DNA of 64,000 nt from Streptomyces sp. 35G-GA-8 (GCF_023534745.1 NZ_JAMHJQ010000003.1:497021-561020); one strand, 5' to 3'. Positions 33,737-42,200 are shown, numbered from the stretch's first letter. The notes: generated from the sequence alone by a model not told the origin. A program made the numbers and translations.

Positions 33737-36222
33737 TACGGGGCCGTCCCTTTCATGCTGACCGTACTTTCGGCTTGTACGGGTACGGGTGTGTCGTCGG
33801 TGGTGCCCTGACCGGCGAAGGCGGGCCCCGGGGTGTGCGAACGGCCCGGCAGCCACCAGTTCCAGCGGCTCATCAGCCGCATGGACGCCGGGACGATCAG
33901 GAGCCGGATGACGGTCGCGTCGAGCGCGATCGCCAGGGCCATGCCCAGGCCCAGCTGCTGCATCGGCAGGATGCCGGTGAACGCGAACGCCGCGAAGACC
34001 GCGACCATGAGGACCGCCGCGCCGGAGATCAGCGGCATCGTGGCGGACATGCCTCGCGCCACGCTGCCGATGTCGTCCCCGGTGGCGAGGTAGTCCTCGC
34101 GGACCCGGCTGAGCAGGAAGACCTCGTAGTCCGTGCTGAGGCTGAACAGCAGGGTGACCAGCAGTACGGGGACGAAGTTGGTGAGATGGCCGTCCACGTC
34201 GAAGCCGAACAGCCCGCTTCCCAGCCCGTCCTGGAAGACCAGGACCAGCACCCCGTAGGTGGCGCCCACGGAGAGCAGGTTCATGGCGATGGCCTTGAGC
34301 GGCAGGAACAGGGAGCGGAAGGTGAGAAGCAGCAGCAGATAGATGACGGCGAGCATGGTCGCGATGACCGGCATCAGCCCGTCCTCGATCACCTTGTTCG
34401 CGTCGACGCCCTCGGCGGTCTCCCCGCCGACGTTCACCCGCCAGCCTCCGCCGCCCGCCGTGAGGCCGGCGGCCTCGGCGCGTACGGACGCGAGCAGGTC
34501 CCGCACCGCGTCGGAGGAGGCGGTGTCGTCGCCCACCACCTCGATGAGCGCGGTCCTGCCGTCCCGGGACACGAAGTGCCCCACCGTGCCACGGGCGTCG
34601 GCGGGCAGCCGGTCCAGCGATTCCAGGACCGCGAACGGCCGGTCCCGGCCGGCCTGGCGGAGCGTGCCGATCGCCGAGTCGGTCCGTACCACCCCGGGCA
34701 GTCCGGCGACGCTGTCGTGGAACCGCAGCAGCTGTGCCACGTCCGCGTCGGAGCGCCGCTGGAGCGGTTCGTCCGACTCGACGACCACCTGGATCGGGGC
34801 GGCGCTGCCCACCCCGAACTCGTCCCTGGCCGCGTCGTACCCCTGGCGCACCGCCGCTTCCGCCGGTACGACCCGGGCGTCCGGGGTGAAGGTGTCCAGG
34901 CGCACGGCGGGGACGGCGAGCGCGGTCAGTGCCGCGACACCGACGACCAGGAACAGCACGGGGCGGCGCATGACCGCGTGGGTCACGGCGACCCAGCCAC
35001 CACCGGACCGGGCGCCGCCCGCCTCGCGGCGGCCGATCCGGCCCCACTCGATCCGGGACCCCAGCAGATGCAGCAGTACGGGCAGCAGCAGCACACTGGT
35101 GAGAACGGAGAAGGCGACCACCACCACGACGCCGAGAGCCATCGACTGGATGACGCTCAGATCCACCAGGAAGAGGGTGGACATGGCGGCCACGATCGTG
35201 ATGCCGGAGGCCACGACGGTCTCGCCCGACGTTCGCAGCGTCCGCGCGAGCGCGCGCTCGCGGTCCTCCCGGGAGAGCGGTCCGCCACCGGGAGGCAGCT
35301 CACTCTTGAAACGCATGATCATGAAGAGCGAATAGTCCACGCCCACGCCGAGACCGAGCATCGTGGCGGCGTTCTGCACGAACACCGAAAGCTCGGTCCG
35401 CCGGGCGACGAGCGCGAGCACCGCGAGGGCGAAGACCACCGAGGTGACCCCGACCAGCAGGGCGGCGAGCGCGGCGGCCACGCTGCGGAAGAGCAGCAGC
35501 AGGACCAGGAGGATCAGGGGCAGGGTGACCAACTCGGCGATGATCAGCCCGCGTTCGCTCAGATGGTTCACCTCGCCCCACAGCGCGGCCTGGCTCACCA
35601 GGGACACCCGCAGCCCCCGCGGCTCGTACTCCTGGCCGATCCTGTCCTGGATGTCGGGCAGCAGGCGGCGGGCGGTGCCGTCGTCCAGCTCGGAGCCGAC
35701 ACGGACCAGCGCGGTACGGTCGTCCTCGCCGAGGAAGGCGGCGCGCGCCCGGTCGCCGGTGAGCGTGGTGTATCCGTAGCCGCCCGTGGCCTTGAGGGCG
35801 TCGTCCCGGAGGACGGCCTCGGCGGCGTCCCGTACCCGCGTCTCGAACGCCGGATCGCCGGCCCGGTACCGGGTGTCCTTGATCACCAGGGTCAGGGAGG
35901 TGGCGCCGCGCCCGTCGAATCCGTCGGTCAGCCGCTCGGCGGCGACGGCGGAGCCCGACCCAGGCACATACCACCCGCCGCCGCTGAGCAGACCGGGCAG
36001 CGGAGCGGCCTGCCAGCCGGCGACCACCAACAGCAGCAGCCACAGGACGGCGAGCGGCCCCCGGTGACGACTGGTCACGCGGGACAGCCGCGTCGGTAAC
36101 CGGGACCCGCCACGCCCGGCGGACGCCGCCGGGCCGGCCGGCCCGCCCGACACCGCGCCCGAAGACCCGTGGAGAGACTCCTCCACAGGTCCCTCGCGGG
36201 TCGGGTCGTGACGGTCTCTCAT
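33736..36222 (-). CDS. MMPL-family RND exporter with a TTA codon
   Basis: An 828-residue transporter with two repeats of one helix, a large external loop and five or six helices, as in MmpL/ActII-ORF3 exporters. Landmarks are YVPGSGSAVAAERL, the first sensor block GVDYSLFMIMRFKSEL (about 340) and the second FSLSTDYEVFLLSRVREDY (about 710), which hold the proton-relay acidic residues. Leu42 is coded TTA (36097-36099), so translation needs the bldA tRNA. ATG 36222 overlaps the CrtC-like gene's stop (ATGA). It probably exports the cluster's lipid-like product and confers self-resistance. Confidence 0.9.
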   Translation of the reverse strand: MRDRHDPTREGPVEESLHGSSGAVSGGPAGPAASAGRGGSRLPTRLSRVTSRHRGPLAVLWLLLLVVAGWQAAPLPGLLSGGGWYVPGSGSAVAAERLTDGFDGRGATSLTLVIKDTRYRAGDPAFETRVRDAAEAVLRDDALKATGGYGYTTLTGDRARAAFLGEDDRTALVRVGSELDDGTARRLLPDIQDRIGQEYEPRGLRVSLVSQAALWGEVNHLSERGLIIAELVTLPLILLVLLLLFRSVAAALAALLVGVTSVVFALAVLALVARRTELSVFVQNAATMLGLGVGVDYSLFMIMRFKSELPPGGGPLSREDRERALARTLRTSGETVVASGITIVAAMSTLFLVDLSVIQSMALGVVVVVAFSVLTSVLLLPVLLHLLGSRIEWGRIGRREAGGARSGGGWVAVTHAVMRRPVLFLVVGVAALTALAVPAVRLDTFTPDARVVPAEAAVRQGYDAARDEFGVGSAAPIQVVVESDEPLQRRSDADVAQLLRFHDSVAGLPGVVRTDSAIGTLRQAGRDRPFAVLESLDRLPADARGTVGHFVSRDGRTALIEVVGDDTASSDAVRDLLASVRAEAAGLTAGGGGWRVNVGGETAEGVDANKVIEDGLMPVIATMLAVIYLLLLLTFRSLFLPLKAIAMNLLSVGATYGVLVLVFQDGLGSGLFGFDVDGHLTNFVPVLLVTLLFSLSTDYEVFLLSRVREDYLATGDDIGSVARGMSATMPLISGAAVLMVAVFAAFAFTGILPMQQLGLGMALAIALDATVIRLLIVPASMRLMSRWNWWLPGRSHTPGPAFAGQGTTDDTPVPVQAESTVSMKGTAP

Positions 36223-37238
36223 GCGCGGATCGCGATTCCGTGTTCGCGGTCGTCCGTCAGAATCTCCATCAGCGCGCGGTTGCTCGTGGTGAGACGCTGG
36301 CGCTTGCCGGTCGCCTTGTTGACCATCTCCAGCTCGCACCTGCCGATCTTGGTGTTCAGGCAGTGCTTGATGCCACCGGGAGGGTTGTAGTAATTGAGCC
36401 CGACGAAATCCTCGGGCGCCGCGGTGAAGCGGCCCCGGATGGCGACGGTCTCGTCGGAGCTGGTGAAGTCCCAGTAGAAATAGCCGAAGTCGGCCTTGGC
36501 CTTGAGCGCCTGCCGGGGCGCGGACAAGGAGTACTCGCGCTCCTCGTGGCGGAGCACCAGGAAAGTGATCTTGGGCGTCTTCACCGGGCCCACCAGCTTC
36601 GTACGGCCGGTGACGATCTCCAGGAAGCTGTCCGGGTGCTCGTCGAACCCGGCCACCTGACCGAAGGCGTAGTGATCGGTGTGCCGGCTGCCCCAGTTGT
36701 GGTTCTGGCTGCCGGTCCAGCCGTCGACATCGATCGTCTCGCCATCGACCGTCAGCTTGCCGCTGTAGGTCGACAGAGGGACCCCGACCAGGCTCTTGGC
36801 CTTGGGGAAACTTCCGGTGTACATGCCCGGCGGCAGCAGGAGCAGCGGCGGTTCGGAGCCCTCGTACGTCAGGTCCCAGCCGATATGACCGTTGGTACCG
36901 GCCGCCTCGCCCTTCAGGGCGCCCGTCTCCAGGACCCGGTCATGCACCCGGGCGCTGAACGAGTCGGGGCTGAAGTGGCACTCGGAGATCGGGTACTCCT
37001 CCTTGGCCACCACATGGCGTCCGGTCGTCCCGTCGAAGTAGATGGCCCACAGTTCACCGATGGCGGCCTGGGGCATGCCGGCGGGACTGAAGATCGTGTA
37101 CCGGATCCAGAAGGCCCGGGGCTCCGTCGGGTGGTTGCCCCGCTGGTAGAAGCTCTCGTAGTGGCCGGCCTCCTGGCCCGGACGGTACTGCGTCCAGTTC
37201 AGGCGCTCCGCGTCCGCTGTGCTGGGGTCCAAGTTCAT
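36219..37238 (-). CDS. CrtC/AttH-like lipocalin-fold protein
   Basis: A 339-residue protein with tandem lipocalin-like domains. Recognisable features are YESFYQRGNHPTEPRAFWIRYTIF near the N-terminus, GWTGSQNHNWGSRHTDHYAFGQV in the middle, and a beta-rich C-terminal half. This layout is shared by carotenoid 1,2-hydratases (CrtC), AttH and several natural-product pericyclases or hydratases. ATG 37238 follows GGGAAGACGG. A chain-modifying hydration, isomerisation or cyclisation is possible, but I cannot name the reaction. It lies between the P450 and exporter genes in the leftward operon. Confidence 0.7.
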   Translation of the reverse strand: MNLDPSTADAERLNWTQYRPGQEAGHYESFYQRGNHPTEPRAFWIRYTIFSPAGMPQAAIGELWAIYFDGTTGRHVVAKEEYPISECHFSPDSFSARVHDRVLETGALKGEAAGTNGHIGWDLTYEGSEPPLLLLPPGMYTGSFPKAKSLVGVPLSTYSGKLTVDGETIDVDGWTGSQNHNWGSRHTDHYAFGQVAGFDEHPDSFLEIVTGRTKLVGPVKTPKITFLVLRHEEREYSLSAPRQALKAKADFGYFYWDFTSSDETVAIRGRFTAAPEDFVGLNYYNPPGGIKHCLNTKIGRCELEMVNKATGKRQRLTTSNRALMEILTDDREHGIAIRA

Positions 37239-37336
37239 CGGGTCCGTCTTCCCATCCGATACCGGTACGTGTTGTGCGCTGTGCTGTGCTGTGACGCGCC
37301 GTGCTCGTGGTGGCGCCCGGCGCCGGTGCGCCACCC

Positions 37337-38773
37337 CTACGGAGCGCCGGACGCTCCCGTGCGCGCGTGCGCGGTCATCGACATCCCGTAGCGCGGCCGC
37401 AGGGTGATCGACGCCTGGTTGACCACCCGGTGCGAGGGCACATGCCGGAACTCGTACCGCCGTACCAGGGCGGCGAGCAGCAGATGTGCCTCCATCAGGG
37501 CGAAGTGCTTGCCTATGCAGAGATGCGGACCCGCGCCGAAGGGCATGTGCGCGAAGCGGTGCCGGCCCTTCTTGCCCTCGGCGGAGAAGCGGTCCGGATC
37601 GAAGCGCTCCGGATCGGTCCAGTGCCGCTCATGGCGGTGGATGTTGTAGAGATTGACCAGCAGCCGTGAGCCGGCCGGCACGCTGTGGCCCCCCAGCACG
37701 GTGTCCTTGAGCACCAGCCTGGGGACGATCGGCGCGGACGGGTACAGCCGCAGCGCCTCCTCGAAGACCTGGAGCGCGTACGGCATGGCCGCCAGGTCGT
37801 CCATGGTGGGCATACGGTCGCCGAGGACCTCGTCCACCTCGTCCTGTACCCGGCGCATCGCCTGGCGGTTGCCGGAGAGCAGATAGAAGGCCCAGGTGAG
37901 GGTGATCGCGGTGGTCTCGTGCCCGGCGCCGAAGGTGGTGATGACCTCGTCGCGCACCTCGCGGTCGCTCATGCCCTCGCCGGTGTCGGCGTCCCGTACG
38001 TCCAGCATCATGTCGAGCAGATCGGGCGGCCCGTCGCCCCGGGAGACACCGTCGGCGGCCGCCTTGCGGCGCTCCGCGATGATCCCGTACGTCATCTCGT
38101 CGATCCCCTTCATCACCTCCTGGAAGCGGCGGTTGCGCGGTGTGGGCCACTCGGTCGGCGGGCTGAAGGGGTTCTGCAGACGGTCGAAGGCGTAGTTGAT
38201 GGCGACGTCGACGGCCTCCGGGCTGATGCCGTCCCTGGTCTGCTCGACATCGGTGCTGAACATGCACCGGCTGACGATGTCGAGCGTGACCCGCATCATC
38301 TCCTCGTGCACATCGACCACATCGCCGCTGCGATACGTCGCGGCCATATGGGTGACCTGATTCGCGGTCGACTCGGACATCGAGTCAAACATGCGCGCGA
38401 TCGCCTGTTTGGTGTAAATGGGCTGCATCATGCGCCTGTTGCGCATCCAGCTCTCATGATCGTCGCTGGTGAGCAGCCCCTCACCGAGGATCAGCCGGAG
38501 CGGGTTGTCCGGGCCGAGCTTGCCGTAGGTCGCGCTGTCGGTAAGGACCTCACCGGCCAGCTCGGGGCTGGAGACGCCATGGACGACGACAGGACCGAGG
38601 CGGTAGCGGACCAGATCGCCGTGGTCGCGCCAGCCCTGGTGCATGGCGTCCAGGATGTCCTTGCGGAAGTCCAGCACGCTGCCCAGCACGGGCAGCCCGC
38701 GCGCCTCGGGCGCCGAGGGGGCCGACGCCCCGGACGGGGACGGTGCGGTGGCGGGTGAGCGTGTTGCCGTCAT
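37337..38773 (-). CDS. Cytochrome P450 of the azoxy-type cluster
   Basis: A 478-residue P450 with I-helix GAGHETT, K-helix EALR, the PERF-like RFDPDRF and heme loop FGAGPHLCIG. The overall style (LGSVLDFRKDILDAMHQGWRDHGDLVRYRLG) is that of fatty-acid-type bacterial P450s. ATG 38773 has GGAGGG 8 bases upstream; the much longer open frame is antisense noise. It would hydroxylate or desaturate the alkyl chain of the product, for example to a vinyl-azoxy or hydroxyl group as in elaiomycin-type compounds. No ferredoxin gene is nearby. Confidence 0.9.
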   Translation of the reverse strand: MTATRSPATAPSPSGASAPSAPEARGLPVLGSVLDFRKDILDAMHQGWRDHGDLVRYRLGPVVVHGVSSPELAGEVLTDSATYGKLGPDNPLRLILGEGLLTSDDHESWMRNRRMMQPIYTKQAIARMFDSMSESTANQVTHMAATYRSGDVVDVHEEMMRVTLDIVSRCMFSTDVEQTRDGISPEAVDVAINYAFDRLQNPFSPPTEWPTPRNRRFQEVMKGIDEMTYGIIAERRKAAADGVSRGDGPPDLLDMMLDVRDADTGEGMSDREVRDEVITTFGAGHETTAITLTWAFYLLSGNRQAMRRVQDEVDEVLGDRMPTMDDLAAMPYALQVFEEALRLYPSAPIVPRLVLKDTVLGGHSVPAGSRLLVNLYNIHRHERHWTDPERFDPDRFSAEGKKGRHRFAHMPFGAGPHLCIGKHFALMEAHLLLAALVRRYEFRHVPSHRVVNQASITLRPRYGMSMTAHARTGASGAP

Positions 38774-38790
38774 TCGAGGGTCCCTCCCCT

Positions 38791-39471
38791 TCACTTCCGG
38801 GCCAGGGCGCAGACCCAGCCGAACGAGCGGGTCGGCTCCGCGACATACCGGGCCTCCCGGAAACCGGCCTTGCCCAGCATCTCCGTCAGATCGGCCCCCG
38901 AGAGGATGCGCAGGCCCTCGCGCTCCGACCGCTCGGTGAACCGCCGCCCGAGGTAACGCTGTTTCGCCGTGGGCTTCTCGGCGGCCTCCCGGCTCATCTC
39001 CAGGGTGATCGACACCTGGCCGCCGGGCTTGAGAACCCGGTACGCCTCGCTGAGTCCACGCATCGGGTCGGGCCAGAAGTAGAACGTCTCGATGGCGCTG
39101 ACCTGGTCGAAGGACGCGTCGTCGTACGGCAGCGCGCCCGCGTCGCCCTGCTTGAGCTCCACCCGTCCCGCCGCGACGCCGTCGACATTGCGCAGCACCG
39201 ACTGACGGACCATCTCCGCGGAGTAGTCCACTCCGGCGACGAAGCCCTGACTCGCGTGCTCCGACAGCAGCTTGACGGCCATTCCGCCGCCACAGCCGAT
39301 GTCCAGCACACGCTGGGAGCGCCGTACTTCCATGTGCTCGATCGCCCACACGGTGAGCGTACGGTGTTGCTTCGCCATCACATGGCCGATCAGCCGACCG
39401 GCGCGCCCGTTCGGCTGCCGGAAGTTGTCCTCCACCAACTCCAGCGGCCTCTTCAGCAGTTTGTCGATCAT
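38791..39471 (-). CDS. SAM-dependent class I methyltransferase
   Basis: A 226-residue methyltransferase. Motif I VLDIGCGGGMAVKLL (about 53-67), the acidic residue in GVDYSAEM, motif post-I GDAGALPYDDASFDQV and motif III LKPGGQVSI are intact. It resembles Methyltransf_11/UbiE-type small-molecule O- or C-methyltransferases. In aliphatic azoxy compounds a methyl ether or methyl ester is common, so this enzyme is a candidate for that step. It is the first protein gene of the leftward operon; tRNA-like RNA 2 lies 212 bases upstream on the same strand. Confidence 0.88.
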   Translation of the reverse strand: MIDKLLKRPLELVEDNFRQPNGRAGRLIGHVMAKQHRTLTVWAIEHMEVRRSQRVLDIGCGGGMAVKLLSEHASQGFVAGVDYSAEMVRQSVLRNVDGVAAGRVELKQGDAGALPYDDASFDQVSAIETFYFWPDPMRGLSEAYRVLKPGGQVSITLEMSREAAEKPTAKQRYLGRRFTERSEREGLRILSGADLTEMLGKAGFREARYVAEPTRSFGWVCALARK

Positions 39472-39682
39472 CCGGACTTCCCTTCGCGGATCGCAACGTC
39501 TCGGGTGGTGCCACGGAATGGGCCGCCGGCCCCGGAGGGCGGGCCCGGCAACTTCCGGGAATGGATACGCGGGCCATGGCGCGTACAGGGAGCGGCACGC
39601 CGGTGTCCCGTCTGCCCGACGGCCCTGGGCACGGCCCCCTCACCCACGGGGACGGCGCCGCGGCACGGCATCGGACGGTCGG

Positions 39683-39781
39683 CGGAGAGGGCAGGATTCG
39701 AACCTGCGAGGGCCCATGCCTGTCCGGCGACCCGATCCGGGTTGCCCCGGAACCCCGTTGGACCACTTCGGGTACCTCTCC
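39683..39781 (-). ncRNA. tRNA-Ser-like RNA 2, GNRA hairpin instead of anticodon arm
   Basis: A 99-nt minus-strand RNA. Acceptor stem, T8-A9, D stem, T arm and discriminator G are the same as in RNA 1. The anticodon-arm position (39736-39751) folds as TCCGGG-GCAA-CCCGGA, six pairs with a GNRA loop. Relative to RNA 1, two G-T wobbles become G-C or C-G pairs and the loop changes GAAA to GCAA: changes that keep the hairpin. The variable arm is 12 nt longer (containing GCC-GGACA-GGC). Long variable arm and G73 are the main SerRS identity elements. It may be processed from the leader of the methyltransferase operon. Confidence 0.7.
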
Positions 39782-39833
39782 CGGCCTCGGAGGCGTGATG
39801 GCCGCCGCTCCGGCTGTTCCCGCTGTTCCACCG

Positions 39834-39878
39834 ATGCTGCCGCAGCTTCCTGAGATCACGCTGAGATCTTCCTGAGAC
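39834..39878 (-). promoter_or_regulatory. Direct-repeat (SARP-type) box and -10 of tRNA-like RNA 2
   Basis: On the plus strand the 11-bp units read cttcctgagat, cacgctgagat, cttcctgagac (39846-39878); on the minus strand each holds TCTCAG. A -10-like CAGCAT (39834-39839) follows 6 bases later, exactly as for RNA 1. The box is also well placed for the divergent SGNH-like gene. Confidence 0.7.
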
Positions 39879-39968
39879 CGCTCGTCGCGCCCCGGACGTG
39901 GGCAAATCCATGGAGTGGACCGGAATCGAAGCGGGCAGCAAGGAAGGGTTCAGACGGAGGGGAACACC

Positions 39969-40718
39969 ATGAGCGACACGACCGGCCGGCGAATATCCCT
40001 TGTCCGGGAGGGGACGGACCCCCGGTGCCTGCGGCCCGGCGAGGCCGGAAGACTCCTCACCGGGGCTCCTTGGCGCCGCCTGGTGGTGCTGGGCGACATC
40101 GCGGTGGAGCGGGCCGCGGAGCAGGTCGAGGGGTACGGACCGAGGCCCTGGTACGACAGGGTCGCGACCGCCCTCGGCGATGCCGCCGAGGGCTTCGCGT
40201 ACCTCAACCTCCTCGGCCGGCGGGAACTGCGCGCCGCGCAGGTGCGCTCCGGGCAGCTCCCGGCCGCGCTCGCCTTCCGGGGCGACCTCGCGCTGGTCTG
40301 CTGCGGCACCGCGTACACGACGGACGAGACGCCGGCCATGAACGGACTGACCGCCGAACTGGTGAGGATCGTCACACCGTTGCGCGACGCCGGGTACGAC
40401 GTGGCGCTGCTCGGCTCCTACCAGCTGGCCGGCTGGCCCGGACTGCCGGCCGGCCGCCGGGAGCAGGTGGCCGAACAGCAGAAACGGGTGTCCGAACAGG
40501 CCAGGGCCGTCGCCCTGCGCCATGGCACGCTCTACATCGACCTCGCCTCCCACTTCTCCGACACCGAGGTGGCGGCCGTGTGGAGCCGCGACCGGGCGCG
40601 GCCGAACAGCCTCGGCCACGCGGTCGCGGCCGCCGCCGTGGTGCGTGCCCTCGGCGCCCGGACGGCCGCCGCCGTGCCCACGGCCGGTGCCGACCACGGA
40701 CCGGTCAGGCCCTGGTGA
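39969..40718 (+). CDS. SGNH-like protein lacking the catalytic residues (pseudoenzyme candidate)
   Basis: A 249-residue protein with the overall layout of actinobacterial SGNH/GDSL lipases: block I VVLGDI, block II YLNLLGRRELRAAQV, block III LVCCGTAYT, block V WSRDRARPNSLGH. Each catalytic position looks altered: Ser to Ile in GDS, no Asn in the G-x-N-D block, and no His at the usual D-x-x-H place, although a later His is present. It is therefore probably not a standard esterase. ATG 39969 follows GGAGGGGAACACC. It starts next to the SARP-type box, so it is likely part of the cluster; a binding, scaffold or new catalytic role is open. Confidence 0.75.
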   Translation: MSDTTGRRISLVREGTDPRCLRPGEAGRLLTGAPWRRLVVLGDIAVERAAEQVEGYGPRPWYDRVATALGDAAEGFAYLNLLGRRELRAAQVRSGQLPAALAFRGDLALVCCGTAYTTDETPAMNGLTAELVRIVTPLRDAGYDVALLGSYQLAGWPGLPAGRREQVAEQQKRVSEQARAVALRHGTLYIDLASHFSDTEVAAVWSRDRARPNSLGHAVAAAAVVRALGARTAAAVPTAGADHGPVRPW

Positions 40719-41961
40719 ACAGCAGTACGGCATTCTGACCGCCGAATCCGAAGGAGTTGCTGACGGCCACCTCTGCGCGCACATCGCGCCCGGCCTTGAA
40801 CACCATGTCCAGTTCCAGTTCCGGGTCCAGGCTCTCCAGATTGGCGGTCGGCGGGATATGCCCCTCCTGGAGGGTCAGCGCCGTCACCACCGCCTCGATG
40901 GCCCCGGCGGCGGCCAGGGAGTGGCCCACCACACCCTTGACGGAGGTGACGGCGGGCCTCTCCCCGAGCACCCGGCGGATCATGCGGGCCTCGGTGGCGT
41001 CGTTGAGCAGCGTCGCCGTGCCGTGCGCGTTGACATGGTCCACCTCGCCGGGGCCGACCCCGGCGTCGCGCAGCGCGGCGCGCACGGCGAGTTCGGCGCC
41101 CGCGCCGTCCGGATCGGGAGCCGTCGCGTGGTGCGCGTCGGCGGCGGCGCCGTACCCGCTGACCATGGCCCGGACGGTGGCTCCGCGCGCCCTGGCGTCC
41201 TCGGCGCGCTCCAGGACGAGTACGGCCGCGCCCTCGGCCGGCACGAAGCCGTCCCGGTCGGCGTCGAAGGGACGGGAGGTGGCGGACAGTTCGTCGCGCC
41301 GGCCGGCCAGGGCCCGCATCTGGCCGAACCCCGTGATCAGCGAGGGGACCAGGGGCGCCTCGGTGCCCCCGGTGATCACCACGTCACAGGCTCCGGAGCG
41401 CAGCAGTTCGCGCGCCATGCCCACCGCCGTGGTCCCGGAGGCGCAGGCCGTCGCCGTGACCAGACTGGGTCCCCGGGCGCCGAACATCATGGACACGTAT
41501 CCCGCGCACATGTTGGGCGACAGCATGGGGACGAGCAGCGGGGAGACCTTGCGCGGCCCGCGTTCCAGCAGCACCTTGTGCTGTTTCTCCCAGGTGGCGG
41601 CGCCGCCGATGCCGTTGCCGAGGATGACACCGACCCTGGTGGCGTCCCAGGAGTCCCTGTCGAGACCGGAGTCGGTGACCGCCTCGTGGGCGGCGACCAG
41701 CGCGAGCTGGCTGCTGCGGTCAAGCCGCCAGGCCTCTTTGCGTTCGATGAGCCCGCTGGGGTCGAAATCGGTGACGGCGCACGCGAAGTCGGTGGGGATG
41801 CCGGCGAGCGCCGGTACGTCGGTCGCCGCCGTACCGGCCCCGGCGCGGATCCGCTCCCAGCTCCGCTCGACGCCGACCCCGGCGGCGGTGACCATGCCGA
41901 CTCCGGTGATCGCGGCGTCGAACGGCGCCGGTGCCGGGCCGGTCGTCGGTGGGCGGCCCAT
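40705..41961 (-). CDS. Beta-ketoacyl-ACP synthase II (FabF type)
   Basis: A 418-residue ketosynthase with the Cys-His-His triad: TACASGTTA (about 173), NAHGTAT (about 310) and VVGHSLAAAG (about 347), and the C-terminal SNSFGFGGQN. It condenses malonyl-ACP with an acyl chain. It is directly coupled to the ACP gene (TGATG, one-base overlap). No chain-length-factor partner, ketoreductase or dehydratase lies beside it, so it probably borrows primary fatty-acid enzymes to build or extend a medium-chain acyl group. The 3' end overlaps the convergent SGNH-like gene by 14 bases. Confidence 0.92.
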   Translation of the reverse strand: MGRPPTTGPAPAPFDAAITGVGMVTAAGVGVERSWERIRAGAGTAATDVPALAGIPTDFACAVTDFDPSGLIERKEAWRLDRSSQLALVAAHEAVTDSGLDRDSWDATRVGVILGNGIGGAATWEKQHKVLLERGPRKVSPLLVPMLSPNMCAGYVSMMFGARGPSLVTATACASGTTAVGMARELLRSGACDVVITGGTEAPLVPSLITGFGQMRALAGRRDELSATSRPFDADRDGFVPAEGAAVLVLERAEDARARGATVRAMVSGYGAAADAHHATAPDPDGAGAELAVRAALRDAGVGPGEVDHVNAHGTATLLNDATEARMIRRVLGERPAVTSVKGVVGHSLAAAGAIEAVVTALTLQEGHIPPTANLESLDPELELDMVFKAGRDVRAEVAVSNSFGFGGQNAVLLFTRA

Positions 41962-42200
41962 CAGACGGTGGCCAGTTTGCCCGAGATGAGCTCGGCGGCC
42001 TGGCCGACGGTCGACTCGGGGCCCAGGTCGCTGTCTTCGAGCGGTACGTCGAACTCCTCCTGGGCGGCGACGGACAGCTCCACGAGCGCGAGGGAGTCGA
42101 GTTCGAGGGCGCTGAGCGTGCTGGTCGGTTCGATGCTCTCGGGGTCCAGGCCGAAGGTGCTGGTCAGCAGTTCCAGCAGGCGCTGGTAGATGTCTTCCAT
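41961..42200 (-). CDS. Acyl carrier protein
   Basis: A 79-residue ACP: a four-helix acidic protein with the phosphopantetheine Ser36 in ELDSLALVEL. ATG 42200 (MEDIYQRLLELL) is preceded by GGGAA; the open frame upstream to 42311 has no similarity. It is coupled to the ketosynthase gene, so it most likely carries the acyl chain that the aldehyde-forming and aminating enzymes of the operon then use. Confidence 0.93.
   Translation of the reverse strand: MEDIYQRLLELLTSTFGLDPESIEPTSTLSALELDSLALVELSVAAQEEFDVPLEDSDLGPESTVGQAAELISGKLATV

Larger units (their letters stand above)
39472..39968. other. 497-bp intergenic region holding tRNA-like RNA 2
   Basis: This is the divergent region between the methyltransferase (leftward) and the SGNH-like gene (rightward). 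It contains the second tRNA-like RNA (39683-39781) and a direct-repeat box (39846-39878). Hairpins near 39545-39560 and 39618-39635 could end or attenuate the RNA transcript before the methyltransferase gene. No protein-coding frame is convincing. Confidence 0.7.

Noticed and set aside
37337-39859. An 840-residue fusion of P450 with upstream sequence
   Set aside because: The upstream part is a shifted-frame shadow of the methyltransferase and tRNA-like region; the P450 has its own start at 38773 with GGAGGG.
39561-39875. Small plus-strand open frame across tRNA-like RNA 2
   Set aside because: It has no ribosome site or family similarity, and the sequence is explained by RNA structure and the repeat box.
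29552-39968. The two tRNA-like RNAs as inverted ends of an integrated element
   Set aside because: No integrase, no direct-repeat attachment sites, and the similarity follows a functional promoter plus RNA fold rather than a simple target duplication.
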